A stretch of 64,000 nt of DNA from the NCBI GenBank assembly GCA_016800925.1, contig JABCPU010000071.1, positions 124,001 through 188,000 of the forward strand. Reading direction: 5' to 3'. Under the pieces are notes generated by a model that was given only the letters and a program-made list of their open reading frames with translations, did no database searches and was not told the origin of the DNA. The translations under genes and the position numbers were made by a program. Positions 31,401 to 42,058 of the stretch are shown here, piece after piece. This stretch comes from Suillus spraguei (lineage: Eukaryota; Basidiomycota; Agaricomycetes; Boletales; Suillaceae). Each line of letters begins with the position of its first letter. The first letter of the stretch is position 1.

Positions 31401-33973
31401 TGCTGATCCATGCTCCTGAAACTGGTTCCTTCTGTTGGATAGAAACGAGTAGCCCGGCTCAAGGTTGCTCAGATCATCATGGATGTGCACCTGGTCAATG
31501 CTCGGTAAAGCAGCCCCCAGCAGTACAACTTCGTGCAGTTGAACTTTTGTCTCCTCCATGAGGATCCGGTACAAGTTTACGAAGTTGGCCACAGCTATAA
31601 GTCGTCCGTCAAAACTGAGGGTAGAGCCTTCAAGATCTGCCCACATCATTCGGGGAAGCAGGGATGTGTTGGCGGTGACAAATGAGAGAAAGTGACCTAT
31701 CTCCAGCAGGTCACCAAAAAGATTCATACAGTCCTCGCGAAGCCACCTATGGACTTCTTCAATAAATCTGTTCGTCAAATCAAGTCAATCATCTGTTGAC
31801 GTCAAGAGAAGGGTAACGCATACCTCTGTGGATTGCTCCCTGCGATGAGAGCAGGAGCATTTTTGTACAACAGACAGATTTGATAGAAAGCCCCGGCTCG
31901 CAAACACCATCTCAACTTGCTCAAAAACGGGTTTATGTGGATAGGGTCCAGTATTTGACCGGACAGCTTAATGCAGCTAAATATAAGAAAGAGTTTGCCT
32001 GGGCATTCCACATGCGAGGTTGGCGAATACTCCGTCACCAGTAATGCCATGACTAGGTCATGGGCAGCTGAATGAGCAGCCTGGTCTTGGTTTATGTCAG
32101 CAAGAAGCTGTTTGTTGCAGTCCTGTATCTTGCTTGCCAAGGCCACCTTTCGAACCGTGGAATTGCCGGCATGATGGAGCCGATTGCCCCCCGCTCGAGA
32201 TACAAATGCAATCATCTTTGCAAATGTTCGCACGTAGTGCTGGACCGTCTGCTTTCGCAGTGGTGCTTTGAAGGGTCTGTTATTGAGATCATGTCTGGGT
32301 CATGGCACCGTCAGGCGGGAAGGAATGTATAGAAGAAACAACACACAGGGATTTCGTGGTATTGACCGTTTGCAGTATCCGAGTCTTGTGCAATGCATTC
32401 TCATCTGTTAGTAGCTTGATGATCACAGCAAAATAATACTGAAAACACAGCAAGATGCCACTCATTTCGCCTTCATCTCTCTCAGGCATCTTGACCCAGT
32501 CGACGATATCAGAAGGTGACTCGTCCTTAATCACCTCCAGCCAGTTATACCTGGCCAGAAAGGGGTTCAGATGGGCTCTATCCATAGGCGGTCCTAAGCG
32601 TCCCTTGTGGAGGATGCGGTGCTGCTCATAGAAAGATTCTACCTGACCAAGCAAGTCTTGAGATCCTGGCGGAGCTGCATGTAGCACTGGAGGGAACTGA
32701 ACGACGATCACCGGGTACTTTCTTTGCATGCTGGTGTAGAGAGCCTGTACAGTGCAGATGTTCCCTATCATGAACTTGGATCCGCTGCTTTGAGATGGTG
32801 GCGAAGTAGCAGCCCTGAAATGTGCACATATAACCTTCTTGATAGGGAATCCCGGGTACAACGGGGGTGGCGCTGTGCCAGTCCTCAAAGGTGTCTGATT
32901 CATGAAGCTTGTACACCTCCAACACTGATATCTGTTCGGCGGTAAGCGCGGCACGTCGTGATACTTATGTCGATGGGCAGAGAGGCACTTGGTAGCAATT
33001 CTGATCTCGCAGATAATACATATTAACAGTCTGAGGGGTTTGTATATCACGCAGGCAATCATGTTGAGAAACACTGACGTGAAGATAGACGGGTGACCAT
33101 AGGGAATAGCAAACGTGCCCCTGCCATCAGCAGGCTGCGGACCGAAGACTTGAATGTGGGCTGAATCTGTCTCGAGAGTTAACTCAGAATCTGGAATGCA
33201 TGAGTAAATGTAAATCATGCTAACCTAAAATGGTCTCGGTCCTGGTTGATGCTGGCTCAGCCTTGGGATCAATTTTCATGAGTTGAGATGGAGGTGGCGC
33301 AGTGACCTTGATGCTATCATCTTCGGTTGAATTCCGTACCCTGCAGTGTGTAAATGCTGGTGTCAAGGGCTGCTGATGCGAAGGTCTCAAGTCCCAATTA
33401 GCCGAGCCCTGGGAGCTCGACTCCATGGTCAAACTGTCGGGATGATGCTGGGTAGACGGAATGGCAGGGGGAGAAGACTCAGGAAATGTGAGCTGGGTAT
33501 ATGGGTGTCCTAGAGGTGATGACGGAGCCATGTCGTAGTCTTCATCTACAGGTGCCAACAAGGAGTCGTCGATGTTGTCCTCTTCCTCACCTTCAGCTTC
33601 ATCTTCAGAATCCGACTCACTGTCACCTTGGATTAAAGAGGTAGACACTGTCTGTGTCCGAAAGTTAGACCGCCTACACTCCAGACTGTTATGCAGTGCT
33701 TACCCGTGTTCTGACCCACTTATCCACCAAAATAATGTGGATGCGACCCTTGGCTCTCGACCCGTGATTATGCATTTTCTTCCACGTTGCATATGTTTTG
33801 AGATACGCTGGACACCAGAAAGTGCCATCGTCCTGATGGGTAACAACAACAGGTATTTTGGGATGCTCAACGAATGTGAAACTGCAATACGATGAATGAA
33901 TCTGCAGGTGATGGTCATGCACATTGGGTACATTTAGGCGGCAGCTGTCACAATGACCATTTCTCGCCGCCAT
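28411..33973 (-). CDS. RecQ-like helicase-fold protein with OrsD-like zinc fingers, catalytic motifs lost
   Basis: This is a long multi-exon gene. Exon 1 starts at ATG 33973 (MAARNGHCDSC) with a zinc finger and an ATWKKMHNH motif. GT-AG introns follow at about 33703-33652, 33218-33190 and, near the end, 28725-28672. An acidic linker leads to an OrsD-like region with YQCWRC (about 33200-32300), then a helical central domain (32233-31008, with GRGPEL-like ARGPELAVMSWQN). The helicase region (30806-29094) retains the fold (FQSREQAEAV, LLYFLPA, LPIILLTYT, ILFSSTAL). Walker A GxGKS is LREDRR, DExH is GQAE and the motif VI region is LLHRDDR. The C-terminus has CQICDVC and a cysteine-rich CGLCW...CFNC part. 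Family members are dispersed and sometimes telomere-linked. It is probably ATPase-dead; some frame breaks (for example near 30806) may be introns. Confidence 0.65.
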
Positions 33974-34033
33974 CTTCTGCAGGTAGGGTAGGTCACTTGT
34001 CAAGAAGAAAACGAAGAGGTGTGGCATCTTCAA

Positions 34034-36973
34034 CCTGAAGTTCAGGTAAAGCCTAGTGGTTATGTATTGTTACGGCTGAAATACTTTCACTTATGTCCGT
34101 CTACTGACAACTACCAATAACTCACCTCCACATGACAAAGTATACCAGTTCCCGCCACCCGCTTCCGTCCAACCTCCAGTACATCAATTACATCGCTGCA
34201 AGCTAGTGCCATCACCAGGGAAATTGATGAACAACATGCTAATGCAGCTTTGGCAGGTACAGGTACGGTCTGGGGTAGTCACACCCGTAGTGACCTCCAA
34301 TCGGTAAGGCACAACTGTTGCAAATGTTCGCCGGAATCATCAAAATTCGGCTTATGAAACAACCTCCCATATATGGAACGCCCGCCACTCCTGCGAACAA
34401 CCGCAACATATGTGCTGCTATTTACCTGTTTATGCCTCAAAATCATACCCAGATCAGTATGATGTGCATGACATATAGAACTGAAAGAAGCTGAGACAGG
34501 GCCGAGGAGAAGGTGAGCCGGCAGCATAGTCTACGGAGACGTGCCGCTATAGCGCAATACACTTGGGTCGACGCCATGGGCAACGTAGAGAATGTAGACC
34601 TCATACACAGATGGCTTCTACAGGCGGGGCTAGTATCTGTGTCACATGCGGTTGAGATAGCTGGCACTGCGAGGCGATTGGATCTGCAGGTAAATGCATG
34701 AACTGTATAAGATCTCTGGGCGAGGTGTGCGTGTACCATGCCATTACAGTGAACCAAGATGTCCTCCAATGTCACATTGACAAGATGACCAATATGTAGC
34801 TGATTTTGATCTCTTCACGGGCTGTATCAATAAAAACTTTGCTTCCTGGGATTGCGTCAACATACCCTCTCTTTAGCTAATTCCATGTTCCCTTCACTTG
34901 AGGGCTCCAACTAGAACTAGACGTAATTTCGGCAACGAGATGAAGGATGCGCGCCTCTATTGAAGTAGACACTGCCCTAGAATTCGAAACAATAACCATG
35001 CTTGATGATGTCCTGCACAAATCCACCACTTCCGGGATGAACTCTGCGACGCGGGTGACGGTATCTGGGTAACCGGTACTAAGCCACTCTGCGTCTTTGA
35101 AAATTTGATGCTTCCAGTATTCCGTAAGAGAGCGGAATTGGTTCATCTCAGTCTTTTAAGCTATCATGATGCACATAACTAAACTGTCGTAAATAATAAT
35201 TTTGAAAAAAACTGACTTTCTTGTCGAACGTGGAGGTAAGATTATCACGAGACTCATCAACAAGTCTGAGTGCCGTGTCACCGTCATCTGCTTGGAAGAT
35301 AGTGTATGCTTTGTAGTTTCAATGGCAGAAATGGTCCAATTCTGCATTGTTAAATTTTCATGTATGCCGAAAGAACAGCATGGGAGATCACATACAGTGA
35401 AATGCATGCCAAACTTCTCTCCTCTCTTTAGGTATTCGAATTCAAGTTTACAGCTTTGATTTTGCGCGAGCGTAGGAATGAATGGTCATAGAACATTTTT
35501 TGCCCTTATAAATGTTTTTCTTTGTCGAGCAGGCCATCGGATACGTGCTCCCTGACAGAACTTCCCCATGTTTCGCAGACTCGCTACAGTAGATCGGTAG
35601 AAAGCGTGTTTGTAGAGTTTCAATTGCCCTCGTTACAGACCATGGTGGACGACAAATCCTGGGTCATGATGACGATAACCGGTCGGTGACATGGTCTGTC
35701 GACGTTAGTGTTTGGAGATAACGCAAGAAGTTGATCCACTTATTATTTGCACAGAGAGAATATAAAGGTTATCGATGATCTAGAGAGTTCAGTGAAGGAG
35801 ATTCCCCTGGTAGCTACAGGTGTCCAAGCCACTTCAATGTCAGAAAAATGTAAAGGGCCATTGTAATGCCGTCGGCTGGTCATATGAGTTGTAAGGTGCT
35901 TTCACCTGAGACTTGGCCAAATACTGGGTGACTTCCCATAGGCAAAATGATTGGCCGTTTCAGAGCGGATTGCGAGCTTGCGAGTGTTGACGCGTGAAAC
36001 ATATGTCATAGGGACGCTCAAAGTTGGGTGCACACCGCACACGAACACGACCCCCCTCGCACACACACCTTCTCAAAACGGTAGTCTTAGATAAGCGTCG
36101 GACTTCGAACTAAACCTGCGCTGAAACTTGGATTGCTAGGCTGGCCTGAGGCCTTTTAGAACCTCAGTATTCCTCAAACCCTTCTTAGATCTAGGCTTGC
36201 ATTTGTTGTGGACTTGTGTTATTTTAAATAAATCCATGTTGTGTAAATTCTGAGGGAGTTCTGAATCCAGTTGTATACAGCAAAATTGTAGGACTCAGAA
36301 AGTAGGAAGCAATGGGGAGCATAGCCAAAAATAAAGGCCTAGTATGAAAGTAGAATATTGATAAAATGTAGGAACGAGAATGTATAACATACAGAAATAT
36401 ATTTGCCCAGATGCAAGCTAACAAAGACATCACCCAAATTCCCCAACTCAGATAAGGGCTGATAAGGGCTGACCAGGACGTGCAAGGTTGCAAAAGGTGC
36501 ACCAGGCGTATCAGCACACGGAAGGAGGGGAAAACAATGTATAAGATATGGTTGAGAAACTCAATTGTAGGTAAGATGATGGAGGTTGGGTAAGTAACTT
36601 GTACCTTAGCATGGATTTTAAGCTTAGAAGCATTGATATGCCAATATTACTTATATGTTCTGATCTGGTGATGAATTCTGATAAGACCATTTCATTTCGG
36701 TATTGTAATACATGGGTATGAGCAGACAGTACAAGTACAACTAAGAGTGGAACATGTACCAAACCTTCTGAGGGGAGTCTCGGTACAACAGTGACAACAA
36801 GAGGGACACATGTGATGGTTGGACATCGGACAGCAGCTTGAATGTGAATTGCGCATGAGAGGTGGGACAATGACAAGAGCGAAACATGTGATGATTGGAC
36901 AGCAGCTTGGAGACACATCCTGAGTGAGAAAAATCAGCGTCGACAATGAGACAAAATGGACAATCATTACATA
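34034..36973. other. no gene confidently recognised
   Basis: Nearly 3 kb without a supported gene. Moderate minus-strand frames at 34877-35146 and 35156-35407 may be exons of an unknown gene, but I see no family motif. A degenerate ~50-bp duplication (ACATGTGATG.TTGGACA...CAGCAGCTTG) lies at about 36786-36850 and 36866-36915. A short direct repeat GATAAGGGCT lies at 36451-36470. Confidence 0.35.
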
Positions 36974-38237
36974 TCATTTTCTTCCCCTCCTTTTCTTTGG
37001 TGTGCTAGTGGATTTAGCAGTCTTGTCACTGGCCTTCAGCTGTGCTTTGCGGGGCAATCTTTGAACTGAAGTCTCAACTTCCTCTGCTTCGGAATCCATA
37101 AGTGGGCTTTCCGGTTGGTTTAACTTGCGGGGAAGTGGCATGGATGCCTCAGATGACGCTGTGTGAACCGGATGTGACTTTGAAGTCGAGGGAGCAGCTG
37201 CAGGTGAGCATGGGGCTTGCACCTGGGACTTACTAGCCGCAGGCTGATGCGGTGTTGCAGCCAGGGGAGCAGGTAAAGAGGAATGCACAGTAGGAGAAGG
37301 CGAGGCTGATGTGTTTGTGTCCTTGTGAGTATGCAGCCGTGGAGGAAGCATCTCCGTGTCAATACTTGATGGAGCAGGCGGTGGTGGAGCAGGTTCCACT
37401 GTTCTTGTGAGATTTGCAGATCGAAGAGCAAACTGTTTGCACATCAATGCAACATTGTCTTCATCTTCGTCCAAGTCTCCAGCATCTGAGGTTGCAGAGG
37501 TCGAGAGGGCGGCCGCATGTCCAGCCTTGTCTTTGAATAATTTTCTTAAACAGAAAGTGGTCAGCAAATGTAATACAAGAACATTTAAATGTACAGATTG
37601 TAGTGTTGTAGGATTGCCGTTGCCCATGCTTTGTCTGGTGGATTGCGAATGACATCGATAATCCTGTAATAAAACTTTCAATACAAGAATTTACCGTCCT
37701 CTGCGGTCCATTTGTCATGAGAAGTGATTGCCGAGCATGCCTATAGTCAAAGACAATCAAATCAGCGAGTTGTGTGCTACATAACAACTCACCTGGATGG
37801 CTGCATAAGTGATGTTTTCAGCTTCTACTGTCATCATTCCATGGATTATGGCATTGCAAGAATCGGAGATGTGGAAGTCGTCTCCAGCGAGTGCAGATGA
37901 GGGACTGGTAAGTACATGTTTCATAACCTTGAGCAAGGTGAGTCTGTTGTTGAGAGATCAACACACGGAAACTCACATGTTCAACTAGAAATCCTTCGAA
38001 AAGGCCGTCCTGCACATTCATCAGGTCAAAGGCCTCCCCAGCCACTCCAGCAGCTCCGGCCTTATACAATAGTGCCAGCCAAGCTCGCGCGTCCATGTTT
38101 ATAGTTCCAGCCTCGAGTTTAGCTTTAGTTCTGGTCGGGTGATATTAGTATTTGAACATGCAACAACAAAAAACAAGTACATACACTGAAGGGTCCTTTT
38201 GATATTCAGAAAGGAACTTGATGGGACACAACATGCA

Positions 38238-38464
38238 TGTGAAGATCTGAAGAGGCTTGGACTAGGGATGAGGGACAAGAACAAAGACTTCACATTGGGT
38301 CAAAAGACTACTCAACAATATTCGATGGTGAGAGGTATTAATATGCTGATTAAGATGGAGAATCAAAGGAAAACGTGTCTGAAGCATGTATTGAAGAGTG
38401 ATTGTGTATGTAAAAGAAAAGGATGAGTACATACGAGAGTGACGTCGATAGTCATATCTTGATA
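38238..38464 (-). repeat. TRIM-like element 3' LTR
   Basis: This 227-bp repeat matches 39750-39976 at about 95 percent by eye. It lies next to the purine tract. Confidence 0.85.
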
Positions 38465-39377
38465 CTCCCACTCAAATGCAAATCACTATATGCTCGTGTG
38501 ACCATATCTCTCTCGACAATGCTCCTACTCAGAAAAGGATGCCGAATAAGGTGACGATGATAGTAGTAGAAGGATATATGAAGGCAGGAATTTCAGTAGG
38601 CAACCTTCCTTCACTGACGAAATGAATACCAGAGGGTATGGATAATACTGAAAGCGAAAATTGAGGAGTAATTATGAGAGATGGTGGATATGATGACAGC
38701 GGACATGTTTCTGGATGCACTCCCACTTGGAAATAAGGGAAGAATGAAGAACCACGGAAGAACAAGTGCAAACAGTGATGATGAGAGGTGGCAGATAGTG
38801 CCAATGCCAATGATGGTAAATAGATGTCGATGATAGCAACAGAATGAGGTTTGTTGAGGATGGTGTCAATAGTGAGAGAGGATGGCGCATTGTGGATTGA
38901 GTAGAGATGGGTTGGCAGCAGTGACCAGACCTAGCAAGACTGAAAACAAATATATGTTCCCACTGGAAGACATATCACTCAGAACTCGTGAGTTGTAACA
39001 TCTATGCCATATCAAATAGTGCTCCCACTCAGAGATGAACAGATAATGAGGAAAAGAATGATGGTGATGGTGTGTGATTGGGAAGGGCGAGTGATAAAGA
39101 GATAGTGGTTTTGTGCAGAGAGTGAACAATGATAAGGGGACTGATATCTGATGCGCGGGAAGATGCATAGACAGTGTGGTTTAATCCAGAATCAATGCTC
39201 AAAGTAAGATGTGTGAAACGAAGTGGTCAGGCAGCTGTGACCAAGCTAGCTGCGTGGGAAGATGCTGAAGTTGTTCAATAGGCCGACGAGACCAAAGTGA
39301 AATGAATGTGATAATAATGAATGGCTTGAGGCTTGAAGCTTTGGGACTGTCAGCAATAGTGACATAGTGTTGGCGAA

Positions 39378-39583
39378 AACAACTGTCAGGGATGGCCTGT
39401 GATGAAGGATTGGCAATGCCATGATGAAGACAGCTGTCAGCGATGGTGACAGAGAATCGGCGATGCCATAATGGAAACGACTCTCAGGGATTACCCATGA
39501 CAAAGAATTGGCAATGCCATGGTGAAAACAGCTGTCAGCAATGGTGACAGAGAATCGGTGATGCCATAATGGAAATGACTGTC
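39378..39583. repeat. two-and-a-bit copies of a ~98-bp tandem repeat
   Basis: Units begin AAC(A/G)ACT(G/C)TCAGGGAT at about 39378 and 39474, with a third start at about 39573. Each has two half-units around CAATGCCAT and CGATGCCATAATGGAAA. This is the only internal structure seen in the TRIM-like element apart from scattered CTCCCACTC motifs. Confidence 0.65.
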
Positions 39584-39749
39584 AAACGATGAGTTGGCGG
39601 TTTGCACAACAATACATCAGTGATGGTGACAAAGATTGATGGAGAGACGAGGTTCCTCTGGTAGCTATTGAAAGCCCCAAGGGATAAATGAGAGTGTATG
39701 AAACGAATGAATGAGTAAAGTTCCCTAGTCTAAGCCAGAGCTCATAACC

Positions 39750-39976
39750 TGTGAAGATCTGAAGAGGCTTGGACTAGGGATGAGGGACAAGAACGAAGAC
39801 TTCACATTGGGTCAAAAGACTACTCAACAATATTTGACGGTGAGAGGTATTAATATGCTGATTAAGACGGAGAATCAAAGGCAAACGTGTCTGAAGCATG
39901 TATCAAAGAGTGATTGCATATGTAAAAGAAAAGGATGAGTACGTATGAGAGTGACGTCGATAGTCATATCTTGACA
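39750..39976 (-). repeat. TRIM-like element 5' LTR
   Basis: This is the partner of 38238-38464. It begins TGTC in minus sense; the partner has TATC there. Confidence 0.85.
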
Positions 39977-41174
39977 ATGTGTGCCAGTTGTGGGTGGTTG
40001 AGACCCATCTTTGCACATGACTCCTTGCTTTCTGGGAAAACAGAGGGCTCCAGACCCTTGCTGTCAAAGGTGGCATATCGTGCAATGCTCCTTTTCAAGT
40101 GAGCCGTGTCTTCAGATCACACCTGTCCAATCAAATATTGCATCTGCAAAGTCATTAGTTAACTAAAAGGTGCATATATGTGCACATACATCATCAAGAA
40201 TCTCCTGTAGCTCGGCAGACTTCTTTCAATCACCTTTCATGAGTTCTTGGAGATAAGGTGTGCCAGCGATAGTCTTCTTGTAGGTTCGGAGGATCTAGTC
40301 CTGCGTGTCCTTTGATCTAGTAGCTGTTAGTCATACAGATATGACACACAACAAATATTACTTATGTATTAGACAGAAGAGAATTGTATGCGTCGTCCAC
40401 ATCAGAGTCATTGTCAGATTGAGCATGCACGTCCTTGATTAGAGGTGCGATGCGGAAGACATCCTTGAGAATGCAGAACATGTTGATCCCTCGAGGGATC
40501 CATCGAGCAAAGTTCAGACATTGATCGTGTGGTGTCATAGCACCCCTTCATGCGTCAATAGAATATTATCCACAAGTATTCAAAGTACTTACTTTTCCTC
40601 CTTTTGATGGCTAAAATAAAATATAAAGTCAATATATGCGTGTATATATGCCAGTAACTCACAATTGTGGGCGTTTCAATGTCTTAGCTCTCAAATGTTG
40701 CATCATTTTGACTTTCTCCTCTTCCTCATCAGAAGGTTTGCACTTCTGTTTACTGAGTTTTGATGGCTGTGTGAGTGAGTCAGACTTGTGCTTGCGTTTC
40801 CCAAGTTTCACAGGCTCTGGGGATTTGAATGAAGTCTCAGATGTGCTATGCACATACAAATCCGATGTTTCAGGGAGAATGGATGAACTCAAATATGAGC
40901 CAGCATGATGGCGCGCTGACATGATGGTGGTATGAGTTAAGGGTTAGGGCATGGGACTGATATGATTAAGTTCCAAATGTTTGGTTATGTTGATGTGATA
41001 TTAGGTCACATGATTATATGCACTATATGTGCGACAAGAAATACAATTAATGCAATTCTACAATTACAAAATATAATGTACGTGCAGAGTGATAGAGTAA
41101 AGTGCAAAGAGCAAAAGTAACAGCACAGCAAAGTATAATCTAAGTCAGTCTGCAGTTACAAGAGCAGGTAAAGC

Positions 41175-41740
41175 TCACAAGATATCTAGACCAGCAATGC
41201 AATCATTAGCTTCCACATCCCTGAAATGATGGCGGTGGACAGGCAGCCAAGCAGTGCTGTCAAATTTAGGTTTGCGTAGCAGGGGATTTTTGCTGATTCT
41301 GACTAGGCGAACTGGTTTCGCCTTGATGGAGTTAATCCTATAGATTAAGTTTTAGCAATGTCATGATCTGGCAAATATAAAAAGAAACCTTACCTGGAAC
41401 TGTGAGACATGATCGCAAGGCCTGCAAGATCTTCAGCGAGTTTGATGGTATCGGTTGCGAACCTGTAAATTTTGATGTTAGTGGATACAACTCACTAGAA
41501 CACTACTTACCTTTTGGTCCTCTCGCTCTTGCGATTTGTCGACGAGGTCCTGTAGATTAAGTTAGCAAATCGTATTGTGAGAGAATCAAATGATACTTAC
41601 TTTTTTCTCTTATGATTCCCCAGAATCAACAAGTCTGCCTCGCTATCTGAGGATTCTTCGATGTGAACCATCTTGACAATAACATTGTCACGGATGATGA
41701 CCTGCTTGGCACCATTAATGATGATGGACTCAGATGCCAT
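41175..41740 (-). CDS. small four-exon gene, 136-aa basic protein of unknown function
   Basis: ATG is at 41740 (MASESIIINGAKQV). Exons are 41740-41601, 41549-41511, 41462-41394 and 41337-41175, totalling 411 nt. They join in one frame to TGA at 41177-41175. All three introns (51, 48 and 56 bp) are GT-AG with GTAAG donors and TACAG/ATAG acceptors. The protein has an acidic stretch EESSDSEAD, a basic NHKRKK that may be a nuclear signal, a helix KLAEDLAGLA and a histidine-rich PVHRHHF near the end. No family recognised. It lies 250 bp upstream of the DUF6698 gene on the same strand and could be part of the same locus. The exact frame agreement across four exons is the support; start and expression are not proven. 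Confidence 0.6.
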
Positions 41741-42058
41741 AGTATACAATTATAAAGAATGGTAGTGGTGGAATATAAAGTCAAGTACATGATTCAAGTC
41801 GCGTTACAATGCCAGTATTTGCCAGCTGACTTCAAAATGTCATGTGATTGTGTCGCGCTTTGGTGAGTTGTATCATGTCTTATGTAGATATTTACTAATG
41901 CATACACTTCATTCCTGACTCAACTCTACAGGCTCGTCTTTCAAGAATTCGGTTGCCAAATCCGCTTATTCTAGGTACTTCACATTCTCACTCTCCTCCC
42001 TGAACTCTACAGACTGACCGAGCATCTTCACTATATTCTCTTTACATGTGGTCCCACA
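41741..42058. other. no gene recognised
   Basis: Spacer between the small gene and the cyclin-like pseudogene; possible promoter region of the former. No clear element seen. Confidence 0.3.

Larger units (their letters stand above)
38238..39976 (-). mobile_element. non-autonomous LTR element (TRIM/LARD-like) inside the DUF6698 gene
   Basis: Two 227-bp direct repeats (38238-38464 and 39750-39976) flank about 1.29 kb without coding capacity. In minus sense the right copy begins TGTCAAG and both copies end TTCACA. A purine tract GAGTGGGAG (38465-38473) abuts the left copy, as a polypurine tract should. Flanks are ATGTG (39977-39981) and ATGCA (38233-38237), fitting a 5-bp target duplication with two later changes. 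Removing it and one flank copy rejoins the DUF6698 reading between LAH and LCP. LTRs differ at about 12 sites, 11 of them transitions. Confidence 0.8.
36974..40922 (-). pseudogene. DUF6698-family gene, broken by LTR-element insertion
   Basis: Exon 1 starts at ATG 40922 (MSARHHAGSYLSS, basic KRKHK). An 18-nt exon near 40600 and an exon with NFARWIPRGINMFCILKDVF follow, then ILRTYKKTIAGTPYLQELM, ARYATFDSKGLEPSVFPE and GLNHPQLAH up to 39977. The gene resumes at 38237 with LCPIKFLSEYQKDPS, DARAWLALLYKAG, YL/FLVEH, VLTSPSSALAGD, IIHGMMTVEAENITYAAIQ and NPPDKAWATAIL. It ends in a proline-rich tail with PKKRRGRK at 36974. This order is the DUF6698 pattern of Agaricomycetes (function unknown). Stops at ILRT (TAG), after KGD (TGA) and after GQV (TGA), a donor reading ATAAGT in place of GTAAGT near 40366, and the 1.7-kb insertion all disable it. 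The part left of the insertion is still open. Confidence 0.75.

Noticed and set aside
34877..35459. Candidate two-exon gene on either strand
   Set aside because: Frames on both strands compete, splice sites are ambiguous and no family resemblance was found; left as unassigned sequence.
36224..36977. Several overlapping 80-135-codon minus-strand frames
   Set aside because: Hydrophobic or cysteine-rich low-information peptides without introns or motifs; overlapping frames suggest chance.
38238..39976. Two solo LTRs flanking host DNA
   Set aside because: The flanking DUF6698 reading frame rejoins only if the whole interval is removed, and a purine tract sits inside next to one repeat.
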